Positions 9,355 to 18,543 of a stretch of 47,160 bases of DNA are shown here, one piece after another. The position numbers and the translations under genes are program-made. The notes below the pieces were generated by a model. That model searched no databases. It was given only the letters and a program-made list of their open reading frames with translations, and had not been told where the DNA came from. The stretch covers positions 1 through 47,160 of the forward strand of contig DATAXV010000072.1 of the NCBI GenBank assembly GCA_036272915.1, in the 5' to 3' direction. This stretch comes from DATAXV01 sp036272915. Its GTDB lineage: Bacteria > Chloroflexota > Dormibacteria > Dormibacterales > Dormibacteraceae. The first letter of the stretch is position 1; each line of letters opens with the position of its first letter.

Positions 9355-10287
9355 TCAGCGACCTGAGCTTGCCGTCCGCGTACCGGGAGAGAGAGGCACT
9401 CCCTCCACCTGCCCGACAGTCGTCGTTATAGCGGGGGGACTCACCACCGCCGGCGCCAGCCCAAGGTCAAGTTGCTGGCTGTGCGGGCCATACGAGTCCT
9501 GCCAATACTCGGTCACGGTGATCGTGAAGACCTCGCTCACCGTTACCTGGTAGGGCTTGCCCGGGGCGCTGATGGCCGTGTACTGGTGGGCTGCCGTTGC
9601 ATCATGTCCGTCGCACTCCAACGGCACTGCCGTCTGCGAGCCGTCGCCATCCCCGAAGGACCAGTTGACCGCCGCGCGGCCTGCGGCGACGATGAACTGA
9701 TACTGGACCTGCTGCCCGCCCGGCCCGGGTTGTCCCGCCAGCTTGAGCGTCATGGCGAGGTCGGGATCCGAAGCGCCGTCGAGCCAGTAGCACTGTGGGA
9801 GGTTGACCAGCGCTCGGTCGGGATCGGGAGCGGTGCCGATGGTGCCAGCGTGGAGCTGCATCTGTTTCTCGACCTGGTTGATGAGCTGCTGCAGTTGCTG
9901 GCGCCAATTGGCTGGTGGAGCAGAGTTCTGGGCTGTCACCGCGTTCTGCGGCGCGAAGTAGCACTCAGGTACTCCCGCCTGCCCTCCGTGCGTGTAGCCC
10001 GAGCTGTTCGGAGTCGTGCACTGGATATTTCGAGTTAGTTGATCGGGCGGTTGTGCACCTAGCCCGTCGCCAGCGGACCCGGACGATGTTGGGTGAGCAC
10101 CACCACTGCCCGAGTTGTCGTGGGCGTTGGCGTTGATCGTGTCCGAGCTTGGATTTGCCTGTTGCTGGGAAACGCTGGGGGAACCGAAGGCGCCACCATC
10201 AGCCTCCACATCCATCGGACGTATCAGCGCTATGAGGCTGAAGCAGCTGAGGATCAGAAGCAGGCTAAGAGAGCGTGGCACATTCAC
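9355..10287 (-). CDS. Secreted protein of unknown function with PKD-like region
   Basis: A 310-residue protein with an N-terminal hydrophobic signal (LLLILSCFSLIALI, about 9-22) and then a long polar, Gly/Ser/Asn-rich segment. The centre contains a Gln-rich helix (NWRQQLQQLINQVEKQM). The C-terminal part has VNWSFGDGDGSQ and a beta-rich YQVTVSEVFTITVTEYW stretch, which resembles a PKD domain (the WxFGDG pattern). Codon use looks less GC-rich than the neighbours. It overlaps the end of the upstream lipoprotein gene by 23 nt, so the two are cotranscribed. Function not recognised. Confidence 0.75.
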   Translation of the reverse strand: MNVPRSLSLLLILSCFSLIALIRPMDVEADGGAFGSPSVSQQQANPSSDTINANAHDNSGSGGAHPTSSGSAGDGLGAQPPDQLTRNIQCTTPNSSGYTHGGQAGVPECYFAPQNAVTAQNSAPPANWRQQLQQLINQVEKQMQLHAGTIGTAPDPDRALVNLPQCYWLDGASDPDLAMTLKLAGQPGPGGQQVQYQFIVAAGRAAVNWSFGDGDGSQTAVPLECDGHDATAAHQYTAISAPGKPYQVTVSEVFTITVTEYWQDSYGPHSQQLDLGLAPAVVSPPAITTTVGQVEGVPLSPGTRTASSGR

Positions 10288-11011
10288 TGGCGATTGCCGG
10301 CGACCCGGCGCCGCACTCGATGAAGCCCTCCTGATACCAGATCAGGCCCAGCTGAGGATCACGCTTGAAGTAGCCCCACGTGATCCCTTCGTTGGTGAAT
10401 CTGGGGCCCACACTCCCAAGGGTTTGTACATGGCCGTCGGGCAGCACTACCTTCTCGTAGGCAGGCCCTTTCGAGTACGTGATGAAGCCCCACGGTTCCC
10501 ATTGGGTGCCAAGGGCGGCCGCCGTAGGCTTGAGCGCCGACGGAGTCGCTACAAAGGCAACAGTGGTCATGGTGAGCGGCTTGAGTTCAAGCCGTCCCCC
10601 TGCCTGCTGCGCGCTGGCGATTTGCTGGAGTTCGACTCGGAAAAGATCGACCTGAGAAACGTGGGTGGGAGCGATCGCGCCGGAGAGTAGGAATTCTGCC
10701 TTGCCGTTCCTGTATGCCCAAAGGTAGTAGGCGTTGGACCTAAGGAATGCCTGCTCCCATTGCAGGACGGAGGGGTGAGGGACCTGTCCCCCGACCTCGT
10801 TCTGGAATGGGACGTTGGGATCAAAGCTGATCGGTACCGGAGGGCACTGGTCGACGTAGCGTCCGGCGAGCTCGTGGCAGAGCTCGGCACGGGACACCGT
10901 CGGGGTCGGTCGAGGAGTGGCCCTTGCCTTGGGGGTGGTGGCACAACCGTTCAGCACGAGCAGAACCCCTGCCAGCAGCGCCATACCCGCACGAACCGCC
11001 TCTTTCCGCAT
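10265..11011 (-). CDS. Putative lipoprotein of unknown function
   Basis: Starting at MRKEAVRAG, the protein has 248 residues, a hydrophobic stretch and a lipobox LVLNGC near residue 23, then a Thr/Pro-rich linker (PKARATPRPTPT). The remainder has no recognised domain; a region FLRSNAYYLWAYRNGKAEFLLSG looks folded. The upstream ATG at 11059 would put 16 polar residues before the signal and is less likely. It is the first gene of a two-gene unit with the PKD-like secreted protein, so both probably act outside the membrane. Confidence 0.7.
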   Translation of the reverse strand: MRKEAVRAGMALLAGVLLVLNGCATTPKARATPRPTPTVSRAELCHELAGRYVDQCPPVPISFDPNVPFQNEVGGQVPHPSVLQWEQAFLRSNAYYLWAYRNGKAEFLLSGAIAPTHVSQVDLFRVELQQIASAQQAGGRLELKPLTMTTVAFVATPSALKPTAAALGTQWEPWGFITYSKGPAYEKVVLPDGHVQTLGSVGPRFTNEGITWGYFKRDPQLGLIWYQEGFIECGAGSPAIASECATLS

Positions 11012-11175
11012 CCCCGCAGGGCGGGCTAGCTGTGCTTGCAGCTTCGATCCCCCAGCCACGACCCTATCCTAATAACGATTGGGCGGACACGTCACGGACG
11101 TTGTTAGCGAGCTGCAGTGCCGTTTTGAACTCCTCCCGCCTTGGGCCTGCTCGATCAGCTCGCCTGATCGCCAGG

Positions 11176-11829
11176 TCAGCTGGCACCCGGGCGGAGAAGC
11201 CCTGTCTCGTAGGCGTAGATCACGGCGTGCACGCGATCGCGGAGCCCAAGCTTGCCTAGCAGATTGCTGACGTGGGCTTTGACTGTGCCCTCAGCGACGA
11301 AGAGGCGTTCAGCGATCTCGGCGTTGGACAGCCCGCGGGCGAGTAGCCGCAGCACCTCCTGCTCGCGGGCGGTGAGCTGCTCGCCACCAACGGGACGGGG
11401 CGGCGCCGACGCGGCGGGCAACACGTATTGCCGAACCATGCGCCCAGTCACCCCAGGCGAAAGCAACGTGTCCCCCGCAGCCACAGTTCGAACGGCGCGG
11501 ACGATGTCGTCGCGCTCCGTGTCCTTGACGATGAAGCCGCTGGCACCGGCGCGGAGCGCGGCTACCGCGTACTCGTCCAGGTCGAAGGTCGTGAGGATGA
11601 GGATTCGGGTCGGCGGGTCGATCCGGCGCGTCGCCTCGATGCCGTCCATGCCCTCCATCCGGACGTCCATCAGCACCACGTGAGGAGTTAGGCGCCGGGC
11701 CATCGCCACGGCCTCAGCGCCATCGCCTGCCTCACCAACCACTTTAATGTCAGGCTGAGCCTCAAGGATCACGCGCAGGCCGGACCGCACCAGCGGCTGG
11801 TCGTCGGCGAGAAGTACTCGGATCGTCAT
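11176..11829 (-). CDS. NarL/FixJ-type response regulator
   Basis: A 217-residue regulator. The receiver domain (1-120) has the acidic pocket ADD (8-10), phosphoacceptor D55 in VLMDVRMEGMDG, the conserved T in LILTTF and K102 region IVKDTE. A LuxR-type HTH follows (about 150-210: LTAREQEVLRLLARGLSNAE). Its ATG overlaps the histidine kinase stop by 4 nt (ATGA), and the kinase gene lies upstream, so they form a coupled two-component pair. Target genes are not evident; the membrane genes transcribed divergently at 13.2 kb are candidates. Confidence 0.95.
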   Translation of the reverse strand: MTIRVLLADDQPLVRSGLRVILEAQPDIKVVGEAGDGAEAVAMARRLTPHVVLMDVRMEGMDGIEATRRIDPPTRILILTTFDLDEYAVAALRAGASGFIVKDTERDDIVRAVRTVAAGDTLLSPGVTGRMVRQYVLPAASAPPRPVGGEQLTAREQEVLRLLARGLSNAEIAERLFVAEGTVKAHVSNLLGKLGLRDRVHAVIYAYETGLLRPGAS

Positions 11830-13004
11830 CGAGGCCCCAGAGGAAGACGGGCGCGGACGGTGAAGCCCCCCTCCTGGCCTGGTCCCGCCTCGAGCTCACC
11901 GCCGTGGGCGCCGACTCGCTCTCTCATGCCGATCAGCCCGTGCCCGTCCGGCGACGAGCTCGCCGCCCGTCCCCGCCCGGTGTCCGTCACCTCCAGCTCG
12001 AGTACGTCACCACGAACCGCGACCCGCACCCTGGCACGTGCCGGACCGGCATGGCGGAGGACGTTGGTCAGCGCCTCCTGAACGATGCGATGCGCGGTGC
12101 GGGCGACGTCGGCGGGAACCGTCCGAAGATCGCCCTCCTCGATCAGCGCAACCGGCAGCCCGGTGCCTCTCACCCGCTCCACCAGGGCGTGCAGATCGCT
12201 GGGGTCGGCGGTCGGTGAGGCGGTCTCGGACGTATCCAGCGCACGCATGCCGGTCACCATCCGACGCATCTCCCGAAGCGCCTCCCGGCTGCTCGCCTCG
12301 ATGGCGCTGACCGGTGCGCGGACGGGGTCATCCCGCCGCCCGTCGGTGAGGGTGAGCGCGGCGCCCGCCTGTAGCGAGATCACGCTGAGATGATGCCCGA
12401 CCATGTCGTGCAGCTCCCGCGAGATCCGCTCCCGCTCCTCGAGGGCCGCCCGGTGGCGCGCCCCCAGTTCCTGGGCCTCGCGAAGGCGCATGCGGTTCCC
12501 GGCCAGTGCGGCGACCAAGCTGAACGTCGCCGTCTCCAGATCGAGGTTTCCGCCGTGACCGATCGACGTGGCGAGGGAGCAAGCGGCCATGGCGATGATG
12601 GCGGCGCCGACCCAGGGGGCGGCGACCCGGAAGTCCTTGCGGCGGGCCACCTCATAGACGACGGCCACGGCGGGGATCGGATCGATCGTCTGCAGTGACG
12701 GTGTCACCCCGAGCAGCACCTTGACGCAGCCGGCGGCGACGACCACGGCCATGACCGGAATCGGCCATCGGCGGCGCACGGCCAGGGGCAGGGTCAGGGC
12801 GCCGGTCAGAAGCAACACCGGCGGCTTGGCCACCATTTCATGGCCGCCACCGACGGAGACGGAGACGGCGAAGAGGACGAGGGCGACGAGAACGTCGATC
12901 AGAGCCCACGCCCAGCCGGGCAGCGAGATCACGCGGGCGGGCATCTGGCCGTCAGGGCCCCGCGGGGCCAGTGAGGACCAAGCCCGGCGGACGATCATGA
13001 CCAC
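11826..13004 (-). CDS. Sensor histidine kinase, HisKA_3 type
   Basis: A 392-residue membrane kinase. About five hydrophobic segments fill residues 30-165, with almost no extracytoplasmic loop, as in DesK/LiaS-like intramembrane sensors. The dimerisation/phosphotransfer block ERERISRELHDMVGHHLSVI carries the phospho-histidine H199. The HATPase domain shows the N box (HRIVQEALTNVLRHAG), DTGRG and GHGLIGMRERV. Start is GTG at 13004; TAAGGT then GAGGCC precede it, which could act either as a ribosome site or as a leaderless -10 box. Pairs with the NarL-type regulator that follows. Confidence 0.93.
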   Translation of the reverse strand: MVMIVRRAWSSLAPRGPDGQMPARVISLPGWAWALIDVLVALVLFAVSVSVGGGHEMVAKPPVLLLTGALTLPLAVRRRWPIPVMAVVVAAGCVKVLLGVTPSLQTIDPIPAVAVVYEVARRKDFRVAAPWVGAAIIAMAACSLATSIGHGGNLDLETATFSLVAALAGNRMRLREAQELGARHRAALEERERISRELHDMVGHHLSVISLQAGAALTLTDGRRDDPVRAPVSAIEASSREALREMRRMVTGMRALDTSETASPTADPSDLHALVERVRGTGLPVALIEEGDLRTVPADVARTAHRIVQEALTNVLRHAGPARARVRVAVRGDVLELEVTDTGRGRAASSSPDGHGLIGMRERVGAHGGELEAGPGQEGGFTVRARLPLGPR

Positions 13005-13202
13005 GGCCTCACCTTAGCCGCGGCCGGACCGAAGCGCATCCGACCTCGGAACTATGCCGGAAGCTTAGGCGGGGGCCGCAAAACACACCCTGCGGCGGAT
13101 GTGCCCGAACCCCTTCCGGATCGAGCATGAGGACATCAACCGTTCGATCCCCGGACCCGAGCCACAGAGGCCCGACCGGAACTCTCGAAGGAGATAATCG
13201 AC

Positions 13203-13397
13203 ATGCTGGCTCTGCTCGGAATCCGCCTGAACCCCTTCCTCATGGGGGCCATCGCCGTCGTCGCCATCGCACTCGGCGTCCTGCTCCACCGCTACGCCCT
13301 CGACATCGTCGGTGGCATCGTCCTCATCCTCGCCCTCGGCCGCCTCGTCCTCCAGTTCCAGGACGGCAGGTCCGGCCGCGGTGGGGTGGTCCGGTGA
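13203..13397 (+). CDS. Small hydrophobic membrane protein
   Basis: A 64-residue protein with two membrane segments (about 12-28 and 33-50) and a short basic tail. AAGGAG stands 9 nt before the ATG. Its stop overlaps the GTG start of the next membrane gene in GTGA, so the two are translationally coupled. No family is recognised. The 198-nt gap between this gene and the divergent histidine kinase shows no clear operator. Confidence 0.65.
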   Translation: MLALLGIRLNPFLMGAIAVVAIALGVLLHRYALDIVGGIVLILALGRLVLQFQDGRSGRGGVVR

Positions 13398-14080
13398 ACG
13401 CGGTGCAGGGGCCCACAGCCCCTGCCCCCGGGCAGGACATCATCGCTCTCGTCTCCCGCTTCCGCGGCATCATCCCCAGCCTCGTCATCAACGGTGCCAT
13501 CCCCCTCATCGTCTACGCCGTCCTTCAGCAGCGCCTCCACGATGAGGCTCTCGTCCTCGTCATCGGCGGCCTCATCCCCACCGTCTTCACCCTCTTCGAG
13601 CTCGTTCGCAGCCGCCGCCTCGACGCCATCGGCGCCATCTCCATCGCCGGCTTCGCCTTCACCCTCCTGATCACCGTCGTCTCCCACGGCAACCCCCTCT
13701 TGATCAAGCTCCAGCCCGTCTTCTTCTCCGGCCCACTCGGACTCATCTGCCTCGGCTCGGTCGTCGTCGGCAGGCCCCTCCACCTCGTCCTCATGCAGGC
13801 CCTGGCCGGCAAGAACGCCACCGCGTCGAGGATCATGGCCAACCCCGACCGCAGGCGGAACTCGACCATCGCCACGCTGCTGATCGCCGCCATGTTCTGC
13901 GCCCACGCCGCCTCCATCGCCGTCCTCGCCCTGACCCTCCCCACCGCCGCCTTCCTCGCCATTTCCCAGCCGGTCGGCTATGCCACCTTCGGCGCCGGCG
14001 TCCTCGGCCTCTTCCTCCTCGGCACCCGCCTCCGCCGTCAGACCGCCTCCCGGACCGCCGACGAAGCCCGGGAGCAGTGA
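13394..14080 (+). CDS. VC0807-like integral membrane protein
   Basis: Read from the GTG that overlaps the preceding stop, this is a 228-residue protein with about six hydrophobic segments. The pattern PLIVYAVLQQ...EALVLVIGGLIPTVFTLFELVR...GAISIAGFAFTLLITVV resembles the VC0807 family of intracellular-septation-A-like membrane proteins. Function of that family is not established. An open frame extends further upstream but would overlap the small gene completely. A strong intrinsic terminator follows 32 nt after the stop. Confidence 0.75.
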   Translation: MNAVQGPTAPAPGQDIIALVSRFRGIIPSLVINGAIPLIVYAVLQQRLHDEALVLVIGGLIPTVFTLFELVRSRRLDAIGAISIAGFAFTLLITVVSHGNPLLIKLQPVFFSGPLGLICLGSVVVGRPLHLVLMQALAGKNATASRIMANPDRRRNSTIATLLIAAMFCAHAASIAVLALTLPTAAFLAISQPVGYATFGAGVLGLFLLGTRLRRQTASRTADEAREQ

Positions 14081-14111
14081 TGAGCCGAAAGGGCTCCAAC
14101 ATCGAGACCAG

Positions 14112-14144
14112 ATCGGGCGGGAGGACCTCCCGCCCGATTTGTTT
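14112..14144 (+). terminator. Intrinsic terminator after the two membrane genes
   Basis: Perfect 13-bp stem ATCGGGCGGGAGG / CCTCCCGCCCGAT (14112-14124 and 14126-14138) followed by TTGTTT. In practice the inner pairs open into a loop. It lies 32 nt past the stop of the VC0807-like gene and ends that transcript. No other gene lies between it and the LLM gene at 14307. Confidence 0.8.
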
Positions 14145-14306
14145 GCGCGGGCACCACGCGATCCCGGCCAACCCCCGGTTCGTGATCCGCACCCCTGGCG
14201 AGCCGGCGAATACGAGCGGCGAGGGCTTGTCGTAGCGTCGGCGACGACGAGGTGGGCGTGAGCCGCCGCGACGTCGTCGGCAGCAGGGATCAGCCAGGAG
14301 GGACGT

Positions 14307-15302
14307 ATGAGCGTACGAGTGAGCTTCACGCTCCCGAACCGCGGTGTGCTCTTCGGCGTGACCACGGTGGACGAGATGCTGGAGCTGTCGGAGGAGGCTG
14401 ACCGGTCGGGGCTCTTCGACGCGATCTGGGTCGGGGACAGTCTGCTCGGCAAGCCTCGCCTGGAGTCGATCTCACTGCTTGCCGCCGTCGCCGCCCGCAC
14501 CAGGACCGTGCAGCTCGGCCCAGCATGCATGGCCAGCTATCCGCTGCGCGATCCGGTGCTTCTCGCCTACCAGTGGGCGAGCCTCGATCTGATCTCAGGT
14601 GGTCGCACCATCCTCATCGGCTGCACCGGCCTGGTCGAGCAGCATGGAGCCCGCATCGAGGGCGAGCTCTATGGTCTGGCCGCCAGAGACCGCGTTCGCC
14701 GGCTGATCGAGTGGACGCAGATCCTGCGCCGGCTGTGGACGGAGGACGACGTCACCTTCTCCGGCGAGCAGTACCGGTTCGAGCACGTCAGCATCGAGCC
14801 CAAGCCGGCGGCGCGCCCACATCCGCCCATCTGGTTCGCGAACAACGCGTACGGGGAAAGAGAGAGGGTCGTCCGCACGCTGCGCCGAGCCGCGATCCAC
14901 GCCGACGGCTGGCAGACGTCCGTCTTCGAGCTGGACGAACTGGGCTGGCGGATTCCGGAGATGAAGCGGCTCGTCGCCGAGGCGGGCAAGGACCCGGCAC
15001 GGTTCCCGCTGTCGATCTACCACAACGTCAACATCAACGAGGATCGGGAAGACGCCATCGAGGAGTCCCGCCGATTCCTGGACACCTACTACCAGCCGAC
15101 GACGTACTCCCGTGAGGAGGTCGAGGGCTGGGTCGCGCACGGTTCTCCAGATGTGGTCGTCGAGCACCTGCGACGCATCGCTGAGCTGGGGGCGACTCAG
15201 ATCACGCTTCGGATCACCAGCTTCGACCAGCGAGGACAGTTCAAGCGGCTGACCGAGGAGGTCCTGCCCCGCTTCTACGACGCCGTACCGGGCCAAACCT
15301 GA
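14307..15302 (+). CDS. LLM-class (luciferase-like) flavin-dependent oxidoreductase
   Basis: A 331-residue TIM-barrel protein of the bacterial luciferase-like superfamily, which uses FMN or F420. Visible family features: an N-terminal strand VRVSFTLPNRG, DAIWVGDSLL near residue 38-47, LGPACMASYPLRDPVLLAYQWASLDLISGGR, the HPPIWFANNAYG strand, and a C-terminal GSPDVVVEHLRRIAELG helix. AGGAGG stands 5 nt before the ATG. Substrate and cofactor cannot be read from the sequence; many relatives in this kind of genome are F420-dependent. It is monocistronic, facing the threonine operon end-on. Confidence 0.9.
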   Translation: MSVRVSFTLPNRGVLFGVTTVDEMLELSEEADRSGLFDAIWVGDSLLGKPRLESISLLAAVAARTRTVQLGPACMASYPLRDPVLLAYQWASLDLISGGRTILIGCTGLVEQHGARIEGELYGLAARDRVRRLIEWTQILRRLWTEDDVTFSGEQYRFEHVSIEPKPAARPHPPIWFANNAYGERERVVRTLRRAAIHADGWQTSVFELDELGWRIPEMKRLVAEAGKDPARFPLSIYHNVNINEDREDAIEESRRFLDTYYQPTTYSREEVEGWVAHGSPDVVVEHLRRIAELGATQITLRITSFDQRGQFKRLTEEVLPRFYDAVPGQT

Positions 15303-15373
15303 GTGGCAGCAGGCCGCGTAGCGCGCCGACGCGACGGCGGCGGCTTCGCCGGCTCTGGCCCAGGGTGTCGGCG

Positions 15374-16180
15374 TCAGCGTTCGACGCGCATTCCCCCGGC
15401 GGCGATCTCGGTGACCATCGCCCGGCCTCGATCTGGCGCCGTCGTGGCCATGGCCCTCGCCACCCCTGGCCCAGCACCTCGAGGACACAACGCGACCACG
15501 CTGGGGCCGGCCCCGCTGATCGATGCCCCGTAGGCCCCGGCGCACCGTGCGGCGTCGATGACCGCCGCCGTCCAGGGATACAGCGGGCGCCGCTGCGGCT
15601 GGTGCAGCCGGTCGTCCATCGCATCCCCAAGAAGTCGGTAATCGCGGTCATGGAGGGCGTGGACGAAAAGCGCCGTCCGCCCGGCGTTGAAGACGGCGTC
15701 CGCGAGCGGGACCTTCGGGGGGAGCAGGGCGCGGGCGGCATCGGTGGAGGCGGGGTCGGCCGCCACCAGCAGCGCCACCTCGACATCCGGCGTGGGAAGG
15801 CTCAGCTCCCCAGCCGAGAGCAGCCGCACGCCACCGTGAGCGGCGGCGGCGACGTTGTCGGGGTGACCTTCCTCGGTCGTGGCCCAGGCCAGCGCCGCCT
15901 CGACGTCCATCCCCCGCAGGGCGCCCAGGGCGAGGCGGGCGGCGGCGCTGGAGCCGAGGCCGACCCCGAGCGGGATCCCGTTGAGGACCCGGCCGCGCAT
16001 CGGCGCCGCGGAGAAGATGTTGGGCTCGGCGGCGAGGATCTCGGCGCCCTCGCCCTCGAAGGTCCAGTCCGGCGCCTCCGCGGGCTCCGCCTCGACCTCG
16101 AGCCAGAGATCGACGGCGAGGGCGAGCACATCGAAGCCGCTGCCCAGGTTGGCGACCGAGGCGGGGACCCTGACCCTCAC
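15374..16180 (-). CDS. thrB: Homoserine kinase
   Basis: GHMP-family kinase that phosphorylates L-homoserine to O-phospho-L-homoserine. At 268 residues it is slightly short but complete. It starts MRVRVPASVANLGSGFDVLA, the typical N-terminus, and has the ATP-binding motif GVGLGSSAAARLALGAL (about 75-91) and the C-terminal SISGAGPSVVAL. The ATG overlaps the stop of thrC by 4 nt. Last gene of hom-thrC-thrB. Confidence 0.95.
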   Translation of the reverse strand: MRVRVPASVANLGSGFDVLALAVDLWLEVEAEPAEAPDWTFEGEGAEILAAEPNIFSAAPMRGRVLNGIPLGVGLGSSAAARLALGALRGMDVEAALAWATTEEGHPDNVAAAAHGGVRLLSAGELSLPTPDVEVALLVAADPASTDAARALLPPKVPLADAVFNAGRTALFVHALHDRDYRLLGDAMDDRLHQPQRRPLYPWTAAVIDAARCAGAYGASISGAGPSVVALCPRGAGPGVARAMATTAPDRGRAMVTEIAAGGMRVER

Positions 16181-17220
16181 AGCTTGAGGGCTTTGGCGAT
16201 GGCCCTGGCGTCGCCGTCGAGCTCGACCGGCGGCTCGACGTTGCCGAGCGCGGCGGCGGGATCCTTGAGCCCGCTTCCGGTCAGGACGACGACGCTGGTC
16301 GAGTCCGGCTGCAGGCGCCCGCTCTGGACCAGCCGCACCAGCAGCGCCAGCGGGGCGCAGGAGGCGGGCTCGGCGAAGAGCCCCTCCTTCGAGGCGAGCT
16401 CGACCTGGGCGCGAAGGATCTCGGTGTCGCTGACGGCCTCGATCAGGCCGCCCGATTCGTCCCTGGCCGTGGTCGCCCCCTCCCAGCTGGCGGGGTTGCC
16501 GATCTCGATCGCGCTGGCCACGGTGCGGGGCTTCTCCACCACCTGGCCCTGCACGATCGGCGAGGCGCCCTCGGCCTGGGCGCCGACCATCCGCGGCAGG
16601 GTGCGGATCCGGCCCGCCTCGAACTCCTCGCGGAACCCACGCCAGTAGGCGGTGATGTTGCCCGCGTTGCCGACCGGGAGGACCAGGTAGTCGGGCGCCT
16701 CGCCGAGCACGTCGACGATCTCGAAGGCGGCCGTCTTCTGGCCCTCCAGGCGGTAGGGGTTGATCGAGTTGACCACCGCCACCGGGTAGTCGTGCGCCAG
16801 CTCGCGGACGGTCTGGAGGGCGGCGTCGAAGTTCCCGCGCAGCGCGACCACCTTGGCCCCGTACATCAGCGCCTGGGAGAGCTTGTTCATGGCAATCTTG
16901 CCGGCGGGGATGACCACGATCGCGCGCAGCCCCTGGCTGGCGGCGTAGGCGGCGGCCGAGGCCGAGGTGTTGCCGGTCGATGCGCAGACCAGCACCTTCG
17001 CGCCCTCCTCCATCGCCTTGGCCACGGCCACCACCATCCCCCGGTCCTTGAAGGAGCCGGTCGGGTTGAGCCCCTCGTACTTGAAGTAGAGGCGCTTCAG
17101 ACCGAGGCTGGGGCCGATGTTGCGGCTGGGCACCAGCGGCGTCGAGCCCTCGCAGAGGTCCACCTCGGGCGTCCGGTCGGTGACCGGCAGGCGATCCCGG
17201 TAGCGCGCGATGACCCCCAT
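16177..17220 (-). CDS. thrC: Threonine synthase
   Basis: PLP-dependent fold-type II enzyme that converts O-phosphohomoserine to threonine. Starting MGVIARYRDRLPVTDRT the protein has 347 residues, the length of short actinobacterial threonine synthases. The PLP lysine lies in GLNPTGSFKDRGM, followed by ASTGNTSASAAAYAA and the phosphate-binding LPVGNAGNITAYW. A longer reading frame extends into hom but the internal ATG, overlapping the hom stop by one base, gives the family-typical start. Confidence 0.95.
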   Translation of the reverse strand: MGVIARYRDRLPVTDRTPEVDLCEGSTPLVPSRNIGPSLGLKRLYFKYEGLNPTGSFKDRGMVVAVAKAMEEGAKVLVCASTGNTSASAAAYAASQGLRAIVVIPAGKIAMNKLSQALMYGAKVVALRGNFDAALQTVRELAHDYPVAVVNSINPYRLEGQKTAAFEIVDVLGEAPDYLVLPVGNAGNITAYWRGFREEFEAGRIRTLPRMVGAQAEGASPIVQGQVVEKPRTVASAIEIGNPASWEGATTARDESGGLIEAVSDTEILRAQVELASKEGLFAEPASCAPLALLVRLVQSGRLQPDSTSVVVLTGSGLKDPAAALGNVEPPVELDGDARAIAKALKL

Positions 17221-18509
17221 CAGCCGGCGCTCAGCACTCGCAGGAAGGAGGAGACGCGGTGCACCGAGTCGAGGCCACCGATGCGGTCGCAGGTCCGGCG
17301 CAGGGCGGCGTCGGGGGCGCGGTGCGTTGTGACCACGAACTCGGCCGCCCCGTCGCCGACGAAGACCTCCTTCTGGATGGCGCTGGAGATGCTCACGCCC
17401 TCCTCGCCGAAGACGGAGAAGATGCCGGCCAGCACGCCGGGCCGGTCGCTCACCGTGCAGCGCACGTAGGCGCGGGTGGTGACGCTGGTCATGGGCAGGA
17501 TCGGCGCCCGCTGCCACTGGTAGCGGGGGCGGGCATGGCCGCCCGCCCGGATCGCCCGACCGACCTCGATGATGTCGCCGAGGACGGCGCTGGCGGTGGG
17601 GCCGGAGCCGGCTCCCTGACCCCGCAGGAGGACCTCGCCGACGAGATCGCCGCGGATGAGGACGGCGTTGGTGGCGCCGTCGATGTGGGCCAGCGGATGG
17701 GTGAGCGGGACCATGCAGGGGTGGGTCCTGACCTCGATACCCTCGGGCCGGCGCTCGGCGTAGGCGATCAGCTTGATCGTGTAGCCGAGCTCGCGGGCGT
17801 AGCGGAAGTCGACCGCCTGCACCCCGCCGATGCCCTCCCGGTAGACCTGGTCGGGATGGACCTGGGCGCCGAAGGCGATCGAGGCCATGATCGCCAGCTT
17901 GCTGGCGGCGTCGAAGGCCTCGATGTCCTCGGTCGGGTCGGCCTCGGCGTAGCCGCTGGCCTGAGCCGCCCGCAGCGCCGCCTCGAAATCGACCCCCTCG
18001 GCGGCCATCTGGGTCAGCATCGAGTTGGTGGTCCCGTTGATGATCGCCACTAGCAGGTCGAGGCGGTTCGCCGCCAGCTCGTTGGTGAGCGTGCCGATCA
18101 CGGGGATGCCACCGCCGACGGCCGCCTCGAAGGCGATCTCGACGTCCATGCGCCGGGCCAGCTCGAGGAGCTCGGCGCCGTGCCGCGCCATCACCACCTT
18201 GTTGGCGGTGACCACGTGCTTGCCGTTGGCGAGGGCGCGGTCCAGGTAGGTCCGGGCCGGCTCCTCACCGCCCGCCAGCTCGACCACGATCGACACCCCG
18301 GGATCGGAGAGCACGGCCTCGACGTCGGTGGTGAGCAGGTCGGCCGGGATGCCGGGCCGGAGCCGGGCGCCGTCACGGACGGCGACGCGCCTGAGGCGGA
18401 TCGGGCAGCCGACGCGCTGCTCGAGCTCCTCGGCGCCACTGTATAGACGTCGGGCCACCTCGCCACCGACGGTGCCGGCGCCAATGAGGCCCACCTCGAG
18501 GGCGGACAT
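17220..18509 (-). CDS. hom: Homoserine dehydrogenase
   Basis: NAD(P)-dependent reduction of aspartate semialdehyde to homoserine. The 429-residue protein has the Rossmann motif GLIGAGTVGGEVARRL at the N-terminus, VTANKVVMARHG, AAVGGGIPVIGTL, the substrate region IINGTTNSMLTQM and YAEADPTEDIEAFDAASKL, and a C-terminal ACT domain (DRPGVLAGIFSVFGEEGVSI) for threonine feedback. The ATG has no Shine-Dalgarno; CAGAAT lies 7 nt upstream, so leaderless transcription is possible. First gene of hom-thrC-thrB. Confidence 0.96.
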   Translation of the reverse strand: MSALEVGLIGAGTVGGEVARRLYSGAEELEQRVGCPIRLRRVAVRDGARLRPGIPADLLTTDVEAVLSDPGVSIVVELAGGEEPARTYLDRALANGKHVVTANKVVMARHGAELLELARRMDVEIAFEAAVGGGIPVIGTLTNELAANRLDLLVAIINGTTNSMLTQMAAEGVDFEAALRAAQASGYAEADPTEDIEAFDAASKLAIMASIAFGAQVHPDQVYREGIGGVQAVDFRYARELGYTIKLIAYAERRPEGIEVRTHPCMVPLTHPLAHIDGATNAVLIRGDLVGEVLLRGQGAGSGPTASAVLGDIIEVGRAIRAGGHARPRYQWQRAPILPMTSVTTRAYVRCTVSDRPGVLAGIFSVFGEEGVSISSAIQKEVFVGDGAAEFVVTTHRAPDAALRRTCDRIGGLDSVHRVSSFLRVLSAG

Positions 18510-18543
18510 GCCGACTATTCTGACAACCGAGCCCGTGGCCAGG

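Noticed and set aside
13292..14530. A 412-codon antisense frame across the membrane-gene pair
   Set aside because: Composed of Glu/Asp/Gly-rich runs that mirror the repetitive CTC/GTC hydrophobic codons of the real genes; it also runs through the intrinsic terminator.
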